From Pseudonocardia hydrocarbonoxydans (GTDB taxonomy: Bacteria; Actinomycetota; Actinomycetes; Mycobacteriales; Pseudonocardiaceae): 50,485 nucleotides of DNA. The notes under the pieces were generated by a model. That model saw only the letters and a list, made by a program, of their open reading frames with translations. It searched no databases and was not told the origin of the DNA. Of this stretch, positions 1 to 7,686 are shown in pieces. Both the position numbers and the translations under genes were made by a program. Within the stretch, counting starts at the first letter, position 1; each line of letters starts with the position of its first letter. Location of the stretch: positions 1 through 50,485 of the forward strand of contig NZ_BJNG01000044.1 in the NCBI RefSeq assembly GCF_006539565.1. Reading direction: 5' to 3'.

Positions 1-30
1 CATGCAAGCCACTCTTTCCCGGCTTGCATG
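1..30. repeat. Perfect inverted repeat (10-bp arms, 10-nt loop)
   Basis: CATGCAAGCC and its exact reverse complement GGCTTGCATG enclose a pyrimidine-rich 10-nt loop. It sits directly upstream of the decayed integrase. It could be a transcription terminator of a gene left of the window, or a protein-binding site of the former mobile element. No T-tract follows. Confidence 0.6.
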
Positions 31-67
31 TCGGGCCGCCGGTCTGGCTGCCTCGGGCGCGCCGTGA

Positions 68-646
68 GGAGATCACCGCCGCACCGCTGGACGTAACCCG
101 GCGACCCTGGCCAAGGCGCCCCGCCTCATCGAGACGGAGATCGAGCCGTACTCCGTCGACGAGATCCGGATGCTGCTGAAGTCGGCGCTCGACGGCCGGA
201 ACGGCACCCGCTGGGCCGTCGCACTCGCGCTCGGTCTGCGCCAAGGGGAGGCGCTCGGCCTGAAGTGGGCTGACGTCGACCTCGACGCCGGGTCGATGTT
301 CGTGCGCCGCGGTCGGCTGCGTCCACGGTGGCAGCACGGGTGCGGCGACACCTGCGGCCGGAAGTACGCCGGCCACACCGCCGCGACCGTGCTGCTCCTG
401 CTCGGCGTCCCGGAGCGCGCCGTCATGAGCATCATGGGGTGGTCGAACACCGCGATGACCGCGCGCTACCAGCACGTCACCTCGGCCATCCAGCGCGACA
501 TCGCGAACCGGGTCGGCGGGCTGATTTGGCAGGTCAGCGGCAACCCTTCCGGAGAAGGGGGGATGTCAGGCGGGGTTAACACCGATGCCACGGCGGACGA
601 ATCGAACGACGAGGACTGTCCGGATGATCCGGGCGGACGGATGTAA
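68..646 (+). pseudogene. Degenerate tyrosine-recombinase integrase (N-terminally cut, internally deleted)
   Basis: The frame is open from 68 and encodes residues typical of actinobacterial phage/ICE integrases: RNPATLAKAPRL in the inter-domain linker, then GLRQGEALGLKW around catalytic Arg I. The end carries HTAATVLLLLGV and MGWSNTAMTARYQHV, the latter with the nucleophilic Tyr. The middle is missing. The RLRPRWQHGCG segment (about 318-345) runs within 15 residues into HTAATVL (about 373), so roughly 100 residues are gone, including the HxxR box (the usual ARHTAAT reads AGHTAAT). A TGA at 65-67 closes the frame upstream, and CGT GAG GAG ATC (REEI) in another frame suggests an additional frameshift. 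Relic of an element, close to a tRNA-Ser whose 3' end faces it. Not expected to be active. Confidence 0.85.
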
Positions 647-659
647 TGAGGGGGAGATC

Positions 660-962
660 GTGCGTCGCTCGTTGCTGGCCGTGCTATCGCTGGTCGTCGC
701 GTTCCTGCTGTTGGGTTCGTCGGTCGCTCTCGCTCAGGACGACGGCAACAGCGAGCCACCACCGCCGACCTGTGGCGTCGGCTGCACTCCCGACGACGGA
801 GAGACACCGCCGCCTCCACCGACGGGGCTGGTCAGCCGAGCACTTGCTCAGGTCAACGAACGGATTGCGCAGCTTCCTGCTGGGCCGCGACGGGCTCTGG
901 CTGAGCGGGCCGTCAGCAGGGTTCAGAACCGGCTGTGTCAGGTGCTCCCACGTCTGTGCTGA
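660..962 (+). CDS. Small secreted protein with four cysteines
   Basis: GTG start chosen because GAGGGGGAGA lies just upstream and because it places a clean Sec signal peptide at the N-terminus: MRRS, hydrophobic LLAVLSLVVAFLLLG, then an AxA-type site near SVALAQ. The mature part is about 75 residues: a Pro-rich segment with CGVGC, then an amphipathic, Arg/Ala-rich helix, and a C-terminal C..LC pair. There are four Cys in total, so two disulfides are possible. No recognised family. It follows the integrase relic in the same direction and ends before a strong hairpin, so it may be cargo of the old element or a host exported protein. Confidence 0.6.
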   Translation: MRRSLLAVLSLVVAFLLLGSSVALAQDDGNSEPPPPTCGVGCTPDDGETPPPPPTGLVSRALAQVNERIAQLPAGPRRALAERAVSRVQNRLCQVLPRLC

Positions 963-1005
963 GGCACTGTCGGCGGAAACGAGACTAGAACTGAGACTGG
1001 AAGCC

Positions 1006-1044
1006 GAAACGCCGGGCTCCTCGCGGTGAGGTGCCCGGCGTTTC
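1006..1044. terminator. Bidirectional hairpin terminator
   Basis: A perfect 12-bp stem (GAAACGCCGGGC / GCCCGGCGTTTC) with a 15-nt loop lies between the 3' end of the small secreted-protein gene (plus strand) and the 3' end of tRNA-Ser (minus strand). A and T runs at the two feet allow termination in both directions. Confidence 0.75.
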
Positions 1045-1055
1045 GCCTGTTCAGC

Positions 1056-1143
1056 TGGCGGTGGCGGTGGGATTTGAACCCACGGAGGCTTGCACCTCAC
1101 ACGCTTTCGAGGCGTGCTCCTTCGGCCGCTCGGACACGCCACC
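1056..1143 (-). tRNA. tRNA-Ser (anticodon CGA)
   Basis: Read on the minus strand, the 7-bp acceptor GGTGGCG/CGCCACC closes the cloverleaf, followed by discriminator G and an encoded CCA. The anticodon arm is CACGC-CTCGAAA-GCGTG (anticodon CGA, codon UCG). A long variable arm, typical of serine tRNAs, and the T-arm GTGGG-TTCAAAT-CCCAC are complete. Its 3' end faces the decayed integrase at 68-646, so it may have served as that element's attachment site. Confidence 0.95.
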
Positions 1144-1238
1144 GCGGAGAAGCTTACAAGAGGCCCGGTGGCGGGCAGGGCGGGGGCCGTGAGCGAACCG
1201 TGATCGACGCGGGGCCCCGGTCCGTGCAGAATCCGCCC

Positions 1239-2087
1239 GTGGCCATCCCCATCCGGCGACTCCTCGCCGTCACGGCACTGCTCCTGGCGGCCGGGTGCGC
1301 CCCGGCCGCCCCCACCGAGCCCGTCGCCGCGGCGGCCTGCGAGCCGGGCGGCCTGCCCACCCTCACCGCGGGCACGCTCACGATCGGCACCGACCAGCCC
1401 GTGTACCCGCCGTGGTACCTCGACGACGACCCGACGTCGGGCGAGGGTTTCGAGAGCGCCGTCGCCTACGCGATCGCGGAGCGCCTCGGCTACACCCGCG
1501 ACGCGGTGAGCTGGGTGCGGGTGCCGTTCAACGCCGCCATCGCACCCGGCCCGAAGACCTACGACCTCAACCTGACCGAGTTCTCGATCAGCGAGGAGCG
1601 CCGCCAGGCCGTCGACTTCTCCTCGCCCTACTACGACGTCGCGCAGGCCGTGATCGCGATCGAGGGCAACCCGGCCGCCGCGGCCACGAGCATCGCCGAC
1701 CTGCAGGGCGTGCGGATCGGCGGGCAGGTGGGCACCACGAGCTACCAGGCGATCGTCGACCAGATCGCCCCGACGACGGAGCCGTCGGTGTTCAACACCA
1801 ACGACGACGCCAAGCTCGCGCTGACCAACGGCCAGATCGACGCGCTCGTGCTCGACCTGCCGACCGCGTTCTTCGTCACCTCCGCCGAGCTCGACGGCGG
1901 CGTGATCGTCGGCCAGCTCCCGGCAGGCGGCGGCACGCCGGAGCAGTTCGGCGCGGTGCTGGACAAGGACAGCCCGCTGACCGGGTGCGTCTCGGAGGCG
2001 GTCGACGCCCTGCGCGCCGACGGCACGCTCGACGCGCTGGAGCAGGAGTGGCTGGCCTCCGCGGGGGCCGCCCCCGAGCTGCGGTGA
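1239..2087 (+). CDS. Polar amino-acid ABC transporter, lipoprotein substrate-binding protein (SBP family 3)
   Basis: 282 residues from GTG 1239. This start gives a lipoprotein signal: Arg-Arg at 6-7, hydrophobic stretch, lipobox LAAGC with the lipidated Cys20. The mature protein has family-3 periplasmic-binding features: IGTDQPVYPPW near the N-terminus, GFESAVAYAIAERLGY, then NLTEFSISEERRQAVDFS and the hinge segment IGGQVGTTSYQ. It would capture a polar amino acid or similar small ligand outside the membrane and pass it to the permease. The stop overlaps the next gene's GTG by 4 nt. Upstream GTG starts exist but would bury the signal peptide. The ligand cannot be told from sequence. Confidence 0.9.
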   Translation: MAIPIRRLLAVTALLLAAGCAPAAPTEPVAAAACEPGGLPTLTAGTLTIGTDQPVYPPWYLDDDPTSGEGFESAVAYAIAERLGYTRDAVSWVRVPFNAAIAPGPKTYDLNLTEFSISEERRQAVDFSSPYYDVAQAVIAIEGNPAAAATSIADLQGVRIGGQVGTTSYQAIVDQIAPTTEPSVFNTNDDAKLALTNGQIDALVLDLPTAFFVTSAELDGGVIVGQLPAGGGTPEQFGAVLDKDSPLTGCVSEAVDALRADGTLDALEQEWLASAGAAPELR

Positions 2088-2923
2088 CGCTGCCGGCGCT
2101 CAGCCCGCTCGCCCTCGACCGGGCCGAGTACCGGCGCTCCCGCGCGCGCCGGTCGACCCGCATCGCGCTGCTCTCGACGGTGGTGTTCGCGACCGCGCTG
2201 GCGGTCGGGCTGGTCAACACGCCGGGCTGGCCCCGGGTGCAGCAGACGTTCCTCGACCCGCAGGACGCCTGGGCGGCGCTGCCCGCGGTGCTGACGGGGC
2301 TGTGGCTCAACATCCGCGTGCTCGTCGTCGCCGAGATCGGGATCCTCATCCTCGGGCTGGCGATCGCGCTGCTGCGCACGCTGCGCGGACCGGTGTTCTT
2401 CCCGGTGCGCGCGCTGGCGATCGGCTACGTCGACCTGTTCCGCGGCGTCCCGCTGCTCATCGCGCTCTACCTGATCGGCTTCGGGGTGCCGGGGCTGCGC
2501 CTGCAGGGCGTGCCGACCGACGTGGCGGTGCTCGGCACCATCGCGCTGATCCTGGTCTACTCGGCCTACGTCTCGGAGGTCTTCCGCGCGGGCATCGAGT
2601 CGGTGCACCCGTCGCAGCGGGCGGCGGCGCGGTCGCTCGGGCTGACGCACCGGCAGTCGATGCGGCTGGTGATCCTGCCGCAGGCCGTCCGCCGGGTGCT
2701 GCCGCCGCTGCTCAACGACTTCGTGGCGCTGCAGAAGGACGTCGGGCTGATCTCCGTGCTCGGAGCCGTCGACGCGATCCGGGCGGCGCAGATCCAGTCG
2801 GCGCTGCTGTTCAGCTTCACCCCCTACGTCGTGGCCGGGCTGCTGTTCGTGCTGCTCGCGATCCCGACCGGGCGCGTCGCCGACGCGGTGGCGGCCAGGG
2901 CCGCGCGCCGGGAGAGCGCATGA
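2084..2923 (+). CDS. Polar amino-acid ABC transporter permease
   Basis: 279 residues; GTG overlaps the binding-protein stop (GTGA), indicating translational coupling. Hydrophobic segments lie at about 26-44, 76-98, 108-131, 146-165 and 240-262. The EAA loop that contacts the ATPase is at about 165-186 (EVFRAGIESVHPSQRAAARSLG), followed by VILPQAVRR. It belongs to the HisM/GlnP type of membrane subunits. It probably works as a homodimer, because no second permease is present in the operon. Confidence 0.92.
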   Translation: MTLPALSPLALDRAEYRRSRARRSTRIALLSTVVFATALAVGLVNTPGWPRVQQTFLDPQDAWAALPAVLTGLWLNIRVLVVAEIGILILGLAIALLRTLRGPVFFPVRALAIGYVDLFRGVPLLIALYLIGFGVPGLRLQGVPTDVAVLGTIALILVYSAYVSEVFRAGIESVHPSQRAAARSLGLTHRQSMRLVILPQAVRRVLPPLLNDFVALQKDVGLISVLGAVDAIRAAQIQSALLFSFTPYVVAGLLFVLLAIPTGRVADAVAARAARRESA

Positions 2924-3678
2924 CCCCCGTCCTGGAGGTCCACGGCCTGGTCAAGCGCTACGGCGACGCGACGGTGCTCGGCGGCATCGACCTCACCGTC
3001 GCCGAGAGCGAGGTGGTCACGCTGATCGGGGCGTCGGGCTCGGGGAAGTCGACGCTGCTGCGGTGCGTCGACCTGCTCGAGGAGATCGACGACGGCCGGA
3101 TCCTGCTCGACGGCGAGGACGTCTCCGACCCGCGCCGTGGTTCGCGGGCCGCGGCGGAGGCGCAGCGGCGGATGGCGATCGTGTTCCAGGCGTTCAACCT
3201 GTTCCCGCACATGACGGCCCGGCAGAACGTGGCGCTGGCCCCGCGCGTGGTGCACCGCCTCACCGCCGACGAGGCGAACGAGCGCGCCGACGAGCTGCTG
3301 CACCGCGTCGGGCTGGAGTCCTTCGCCGGCGCCCATCCGGACCGGCTCTCCGGCGGTCAGCAGCAGCGCGTCGCGATCGCCCGCGCGCTGGCCGTGCGGC
3401 CCCGCCTGCTGCTGCTCGACGAGATCACCTCCGCGCTCGACCCCGAGCTCGTCGGCGAGGTGCTGGCGATCGTCCGCGAGCTGGCCCGCGGCCCGGTGAC
3501 GATCCTGATGGCCACGCACGAGATGGGCTTCGCCAAGCAGGTCGCCGACCGCGTGTGCTTCCTCGACGGCGGCACGATCCTGGAGTCCGGCCCGCCCGAG
3601 CAGGTGCTCGGCTCGCCCCGGGAGGCCCGCACGCAGGAGTTCCTGGCCCGGGTCATCGCGGCGGGGCGCCTGGTGTGA
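2920..3678 (+). CDS. Polar amino-acid ABC transporter ATP-binding protein
   Basis: 252 residues; ATGA overlap with the permease. It has a complete nucleotide-binding domain: Walker A GASGSGKST (37-45), Q-loop VFQAFNLFPH, signature LSGGQQQR (143-150), Walker B RLLLLDEI (162-169) and H-loop THEMGFA. The closest named type is GlnQ/HisP. Last gene of the importer operon. Its last 26 nt overlap the convergent NUDIX gene. Confidence 0.95.
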   Translation: MTPVLEVHGLVKRYGDATVLGGIDLTVAESEVVTLIGASGSGKSTLLRCVDLLEEIDDGRILLDGEDVSDPRRGSRAAAEAQRRMAIVFQAFNLFPHMTARQNVALAPRVVHRLTADEANERADELLHRVGLESFAGAHPDRLSGGQQQRVAIARALAVRPRLLLLDEITSALDPELVGEVLAIVRELARGPVTILMATHEMGFAKQVADRVCFLDGGTILESGPPEQVLGSPREARTQEFLARVIAAGRLV

Positions 3679-4081
3679 TCCCCGCGGCCGCGAGCCCGAC
3701 GTCGACCATGCGGGAGCGGTCGAGCGCGGCCACGTCGGCCAGCGGCACCCACGCGGCGTGGTCGGAGCTGCCGCCCACCTCGTGGCGCAGCGTGCCGCCG
3801 GTGATCTCGCCCGCGTAGATGATGCTGATCATGTGCAGCCGGTACGCGCGGTCGTCCCACACCCGGGAGCCGACCTCGAGCAGCGGCCCGAGCGCCACCT
3901 GCAGCCCGGTCTCCTCGGCCACCTCCCGCACGGCGGCGTCGCGCGGGTGCTCGCCGTGGTCGAGCCCGCCGCCGGGCAGGGCCCACCGGTCGACGCCGGT
4001 GAACCGCACCAGCAGCACCGACCGCTCCCGCACGCACACGACGTACGCCCCGACCCGCGACCGCAGCTCGCCCTCGCCCAC
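3653..4081 (-). CDS. NUDIX hydrolase
   Basis: 142 residues. A complete Nudix box runs from G37 to L60 (GGGLDHGEHPRDAAV then REVAEETGL), with the REVAEE glutamates that bind Mg. The N-terminal RVGAYVVCVRER and the WALPGGGL approach are typical of NTP/NDP-sugar pyrophosphohydrolases. The small size suggests a house-cleaning or nucleotide-derivative hydrolase; the substrate is not predictable. Converges on the ABC ATPase gene with a 26-nt overlap. Confidence 0.88.
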   Translation of the reverse strand: MGEGELRSRVGAYVVCVRERSVLLVRFTGVDRWALPGGGLDHGEHPRDAAVREVAEETGLQVALGPLLEVGSRVWDDRAYRLHMISIIYAGEITGGTLRHEVGGSSDHAAWVPLADVAALDRSRMVDVGLAAAGITPGAPPR

Positions 4082-4105
4082 CGGCGGAAGGCTAGCCGAG
4101 CGGGA

Positions 4106-4570
4106 CTACCGGTGACCGGCGAAGAACGACTCCATCAGCGCCGCGCACTCCCCCTCCAGCACCCCGCCGACGACCTCGGGCCGGTGGGTGAGGCGGCGGT
4201 CGCGCAGCACGTCCCACAGCGAGCCCGCGGCGCCGGTCTTGGGCTCCCACGCCCCGAACACCACCCGGTCGACGCGGGCCAGCCCGATCGCCCCCGCGCA
4301 CATCGTGCAGGGCTCGATCGTGACGGCCAGGGTGCAGCCCTCCAGGCGCCACTCCCCGCGCACCGCGGCGGCGGCGCGCAGGCCCAGCACCTCGGCGTGC
4401 GCGGTGGGGTCGCCGAAGGCCTCGCGGCCGTTGCAGGCGGCGGCCAGCTCGCGCCCGTCGGCGTCGACGACGACCGCGCCGATCGGGACGTCGCCGGTGC
4501 GCGGCGCGGCGGCGGCGAGCACCAGGGCACGGCGGATCAGCGCCTCGTCCGAGGCGGGGGACGACGTCAC
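4106..4570 (-). CDS. tadA: tRNA-specific adenosine-34 deaminase
   Basis: 154 residues from GTG 4570. Cytidine-deaminase fold with the zinc site HAE (H58, E60 as proton shuttle) and PCTMC (C88, C91). TadA converts A34 to inosine in tRNA-Arg(ACG). The GTG overlaps the TGA of the upstream partner gene. This start was chosen because the frame further upstream is Arg-rich shadow sequence of that partner. The arrangement with an associated protein and a nearby divergent tyrA matches the mycobacterial Rv3752c-Rv3753c-Rv3754 neighbourhood (known synteny). Interestingly, the window's right end holds a fragment of its usual substrate tRNA. Confidence 0.93.
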   Translation of the reverse strand: MTSSPASDEALIRRALVLAAAAPRTGDVPIGAVVVDADGRELAAACNGREAFGDPTAHAEVLGLRAAAAVRGEWRLEGCTLAVTIEPCTMCAGAIGLARVDRVVFGAWEPKTGAAGSLWDVLRDRRLTHRPEVVGGVLEGECAALMESFFAGHR

Positions 4571-5085
4571 CGCGCGTCGACGACCTCGGCGAGCGCGTCG
4601 GCGAACCCGCAGCGACGGCCGATGGTGGCCAGCTGCTCGTCGGGGTAGAGCTCCAGCTCGCCGGCGAGCATCTCCAGCTCGTCGGCGGGGAGGCCGAAAT
4701 CGGCGAGGATCGCCAGATCGCCCTCGGGCCACGGGTCGTCGAGGGCGTCGTCGTCGGGCGGCAGCTCGACGCGGAGCAGATCGAGCACGTCGGCGGCGAC
4801 GTCGTAGTCGAGCGCGGCGACGGCGTCGGACAGCATCAGCGAGATGCCCCCGGGCACCGGGCGGACGATGACGAAGAACTCGTCGTCGACGTCGAGCAGG
4901 CCCACCACCGCGCCCTGGACGCGCAGCTCGCGCAGCTCGGTGATGGCGGCGTCGAGATCGACCAGCGACTCGGCGGCCAGACGCGTGCAGCGCCAGCGGC
5001 CCTCCTCCCGGATCGCCGCGACGGCATACCCGGGCAGGGCCTGTCCCCGCACGTCCGCGGGCGCTTCGACGCTCTGCACCGCCAT
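4567..5085 (-). CDS. tRNA adenosine deaminase-associated protein
   Basis: 172 residues, acidic, with no catalytic motif. It starts MAVQSVEAPADV, contains GYAVAAIREEGRWRC and RVQGAVVGLLDVDDEF, and ends in a Glu/Asp-rich part followed by CGFADALAEVVDAR. It corresponds to the actinobacterial family always found next to TadA (Rv3753c-like); its function is unknown. A -10 box TACCGT (minus strand, 5097-5092) ends 7 nt before the ATG, so the operon with tadA is probably transcribed as a leaderless mRNA. Confidence 0.88.
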   Translation of the reverse strand: MAVQSVEAPADVRGQALPGYAVAAIREEGRWRCTRLAAESLVDLDAAITELRELRVQGAVVGLLDVDDEFFVIVRPVPGGISLMLSDAVAALDYDVAADVLDLLRVELPPDDDALDDPWPEGDLAILADFGLPADELEMLAGELELYPDEQLATIGRRCGFADALAEVVDAR

Positions 5086-5091
5086 GACACT

Positions 5092-5097
5092 ACGGTA
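5092..5097 (-). promoter_or_regulatory. -10 box of leaderless promoter for the tadA operon
   Basis: TACCGT on the minus strand, 7 nt before the ATG at 5085, places the transcription start at or next to the initiation codon, a common actinobacterial layout. Confidence 0.5.
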
Positions 5098-5176
5098 GGC
5101 CTCCCTCGGACTGTGGTCCACACCACAACCGGAAGTCGACCCTGCGGTGTCGGTCCGGTGCGGCAGGATCGGGGCC

Positions 5177-6370
5177 ATGCCCGACCTCTCCGCGCAGGCC
5201 CGCGCGCTGCAACCCCGGACGGTCGCGTTGCGCCGGGCCATCCACCGCAGGCCCGAGGTCGGGCTCGACCTGCCGCACACCCGCGACCTCGTCCTCGACG
5301 CGCTGGCCGACCTCCCGCTGCAGGTGCACCTCGGCGTCGGCGTCGGCTCGGTGGTGGCGGTGCTGGAGGGCGGGCGCCCCGGCCCCACAGTGCTGCTGCG
5401 CGGCGACATGGACGCCCTGCCGATGCACGAGGACACCGGGCTGCCCTTCGCCTCCGAGGTCGACGGGGCGATGCACGCCTGCGGCCACGACACCCACGTC
5501 GCGATGCTGGCCTCGGCGGCCCGGCTGCTGTCCGGGCGGCGGGCGGAGCTGGCCGGGCGGGTGCTGTTCATGTTCCAGCCCGGCGAGGAGGGGTTCCACG
5601 GCGCCCGCCACATGATCGACGAGGGGCTGCTCGACCCCACCGGGCCCGCCGGGCGCCCCGAGTGGGCCTACGCGCTGCACATCAGCGCCACCATCCCGGC
5701 GGGCGAGCTGCACCTGCGGCCCGGGCCGTTGATGGCCTCGGCCGACACCGTGCGCATCACCGTCCGCGGGCGCGGCGGCCACGCCTCCGCCCCGCACGAC
5801 GCCGCGGATCCCGTGCCGGCCGCGGCCGCGATGATCGGGGCGCTGCAGACGGCGATCTCCCGCGAGGTCAGCGCGCACGACCCGGCCGTCCTCACCATCG
5901 CGCACCTCACCGCGGGCACCACCACCAACGTCATCCCGGAGACGGCGTTCATGGAGGGCACGATCCGCACGCTGTCGGCGCCGGTGCGCGAGCAGGTGCG
6001 CGAGATCGTGCGCCGCGTCTGCCGCTACACCGCGCTCGCGCACGGCTGCGCGGCTGAGGTCGAGGTCGTGTCCGGCTACCCGGTCACCGTCAACGACCCC
6101 GACGCCGCCGACCGGTTCACCGCGCTGGGCCGCGAGGTGCTGGGCTGCCACCGCGTCGCCACGATGCCCACCCCGATCCTGGGCGCCGAGGACTTCTCCT
6201 ACGTGCTGGAGCAGGTCCCCGGCGCGCTGGCCTTCCTCGGCGGCTGCCCCGCGGGCCTCGACCCGTCCACCGCCCCGGCCAACCACTCCAACCGCGTGGT
6301 CTTCGACGAGTCCGCGCTGGCCGACGGGGTGGCGGTCTACGCGGGGCTGGCGCTCGACGCGTTGCGGTGA
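5177..6370 (+). CDS. M20 family metallo-amidohydrolase (N-acyl-amino acid/hippurate hydrolase type)
   Basis: 397 residues. The metal site of the M20D peptidase family is intact: RGDMDALPMHED (75-86), HACGHDTHVAML (C102, H104), FQPGEEG with E137/E138, and a late NHSNRVVF. The lid domain contains GRGGHASAPHDAADP. Such enzymes split N-acyl or amide-linked amino acids in the cytoplasm. The next gene is an amidase whose GTG overlaps this stop, suggesting joint amide catabolism. CAGGAT at 5164-5169, 7 nt before the ATG, could be a weak leaderless -10 box. Confidence 0.92.
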   Translation: MPDLSAQARALQPRTVALRRAIHRRPEVGLDLPHTRDLVLDALADLPLQVHLGVGVGSVVAVLEGGRPGPTVLLRGDMDALPMHEDTGLPFASEVDGAMHACGHDTHVAMLASAARLLSGRRAELAGRVLFMFQPGEEGFHGARHMIDEGLLDPTGPAGRPEWAYALHISATIPAGELHLRPGPLMASADTVRITVRGRGGHASAPHDAADPVPAAAAMIGALQTAISREVSAHDPAVLTIAHLTAGTTTNVIPETAFMEGTIRTLSAPVREQVREIVRRVCRYTALAHGCAAEVEVVSGYPVTVNDPDAADRFTALGREVLGCHRVATMPTPILGAEDFSYVLEQVPGALAFLGGCPAGLDPSTAPANHSNRVVFDESALADGVAVYAGLALDALR

Positions 6371-7665
6371 GGGCGCAGCATGACGGGGTGATCTCCCTGC
6401 CCCGGCTCTCCGCCGACCTGCGGTCCGGCGCGCTGTCGCCCGTCGACCACGTCCGCGACACCTGCGAGCGCCTCGCCGCCGACACCCACTCCGCCGTCGT
6501 GCTGCTCGACGCCGACCGCGCCCTCGCCGACGCCGCCGAGCGGGCCGCGGAGCTCGCCCGCGGGGAGTGGCGTGGGCCGCTGCACGGCGTCGCGGTCGGG
6601 GTGAAGGACCTGTTCGACGTGGCCAGGCTGCCGACCCGCGCCGGCTCCGACGTGCTGGCCGACGCCCCGGCGGCCACCGCCGACGCCGCGGTCGTCACCC
6701 GGCTGCGGGCGGCGGGGGCGGTGGTGGTGGCGAAGCTGCACACCCACGAGTTCGCCTACGGCCCCACCGGCGACGTCTCGGCGTCCGGGCCGGCCCGCAA
6801 CCCGCACGACCCCACCCGGATCACCGGCGGCTCCTCCTCCGGCTCGGCCGCCGCCGTCGCGGCCGGGCACCTGGCGCTGGCCATGGGCACCGACACCGGG
6901 GCGAGCGTGCGCACGCCCGCGGCGCTGTGCGGGGTGGTCGGGCTGAAGCCCGCGTACGGGCGCCTGCCCGTCGACGGGGTGTTCCCGCTGTCGGAGACCT
7001 GCGACCACGTGGGCCTGCTGACCGCCGACGTCGACGGCGCCGCGCTGGCCTGGGACGCGCTCACCGGCACCGGCACGCCCGCCGTCGCCCGGCGGGTCGG
7101 GGTGCTCGTCGACGACTACTGGCGCGCCGACGACGCGGGCCTCACCGCCGCCGTCGACGCCGCGGTGGCCCGGCTGCGGGCCGACGGCGTCACGGTCGTG
7201 GAGATCCGTACCCCGATGATCGAGGAGCTGGCCGCGACGTACCCCGTCATCGTCGGGGCGGAGGCCTACGCCACGCACGCACGCTGGTTCGACGACCGGC
7301 CGCAGGACTACCAGCCGGCCACCCGCGAGCGGCTGGGCCCCCAGCGCGACCTCCCCGCCCACGTCTACGTCGCCGCGCAGCGCACCCGGCGACGGCTGGT
7401 CGCCGAGTTCCGCGCCGCCGTCGACGGGGTCGACGCGCTGGTGCTGCCCACCACCCGGCTGCGGGCCACGCCGATCGGGCAGGAGACCGTCGACGGCGTG
7501 GCGGTGCGGCCCGCGCTGCTGGCACTGACGCTGCCGTTCAACCTCACCGGCTGGCCCGCCGTGTCGGTGCCCGGCGCCACCGAGGGGCTGCCCGCCGGGG
7601 TGCAGGTCGTGGGCGTCACGCTCGACGAGCGGGGGGTGCTGGCGCTGGCCCGCAGGCTCGTCTGA
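6367..7665 (+). CDS. Amidase signature family hydrolase
   Basis: 432 residues from the GTG that overlaps the M20 gene stop; a GTG at 6388 is an alternative start giving MISLPRLSADL. The amidase triad is visible: Lys80 in GVAVGVKDLFD, the cis-Ser region GGSSSGSAAAV (154-164) and nucleophile Ser180 in GTDTGASVRTPAALCG. It hydrolyses a carboxamide of unknown identity. It is not GatA: there is no gatC/gatB nearby and the C-terminal half is shorter and divergent. Coupling to the M20 hydrolase suggests a two-step amide degradation. Confidence 0.9.
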   Translation: MRAQHDGVISLPRLSADLRSGALSPVDHVRDTCERLAADTHSAVVLLDADRALADAAERAAELARGEWRGPLHGVAVGVKDLFDVARLPTRAGSDVLADAPAATADAAVVTRLRAAGAVVVAKLHTHEFAYGPTGDVSASGPARNPHDPTRITGGSSSGSAAAVAAGHLALAMGTDTGASVRTPAALCGVVGLKPAYGRLPVDGVFPLSETCDHVGLLTADVDGAALAWDALTGTGTPAVARRVGVLVDDYWRADDAGLTAAVDAAVARLRADGVTVVEIRTPMIEELAATYPVIVGAEAYATHARWFDDRPQDYQPATRERLGPQRDLPAHVYVAAQRTRRRLVAEFRAAVDGVDALVLPTTRLRATPIGQETVDGVAVRPALLALTLPFNLTGWPAVSVPGATEGLPAGVQVVGVTLDERGVLALARRLV

Positions 7666-7673
7666 GCCCCCGC

Positions 7674-7679
7674 TACCCT
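7674..7679 (+). promoter_or_regulatory. -10 box of leaderless tyrA promoter
   Basis: TACCCT ends 7 nt before the GTG at 7687, so transcription probably begins at the start codon. It lies in the 21-nt gap after the amidase gene. Confidence 0.45.
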
Positions 7680-7686
7680 CTGCCGC

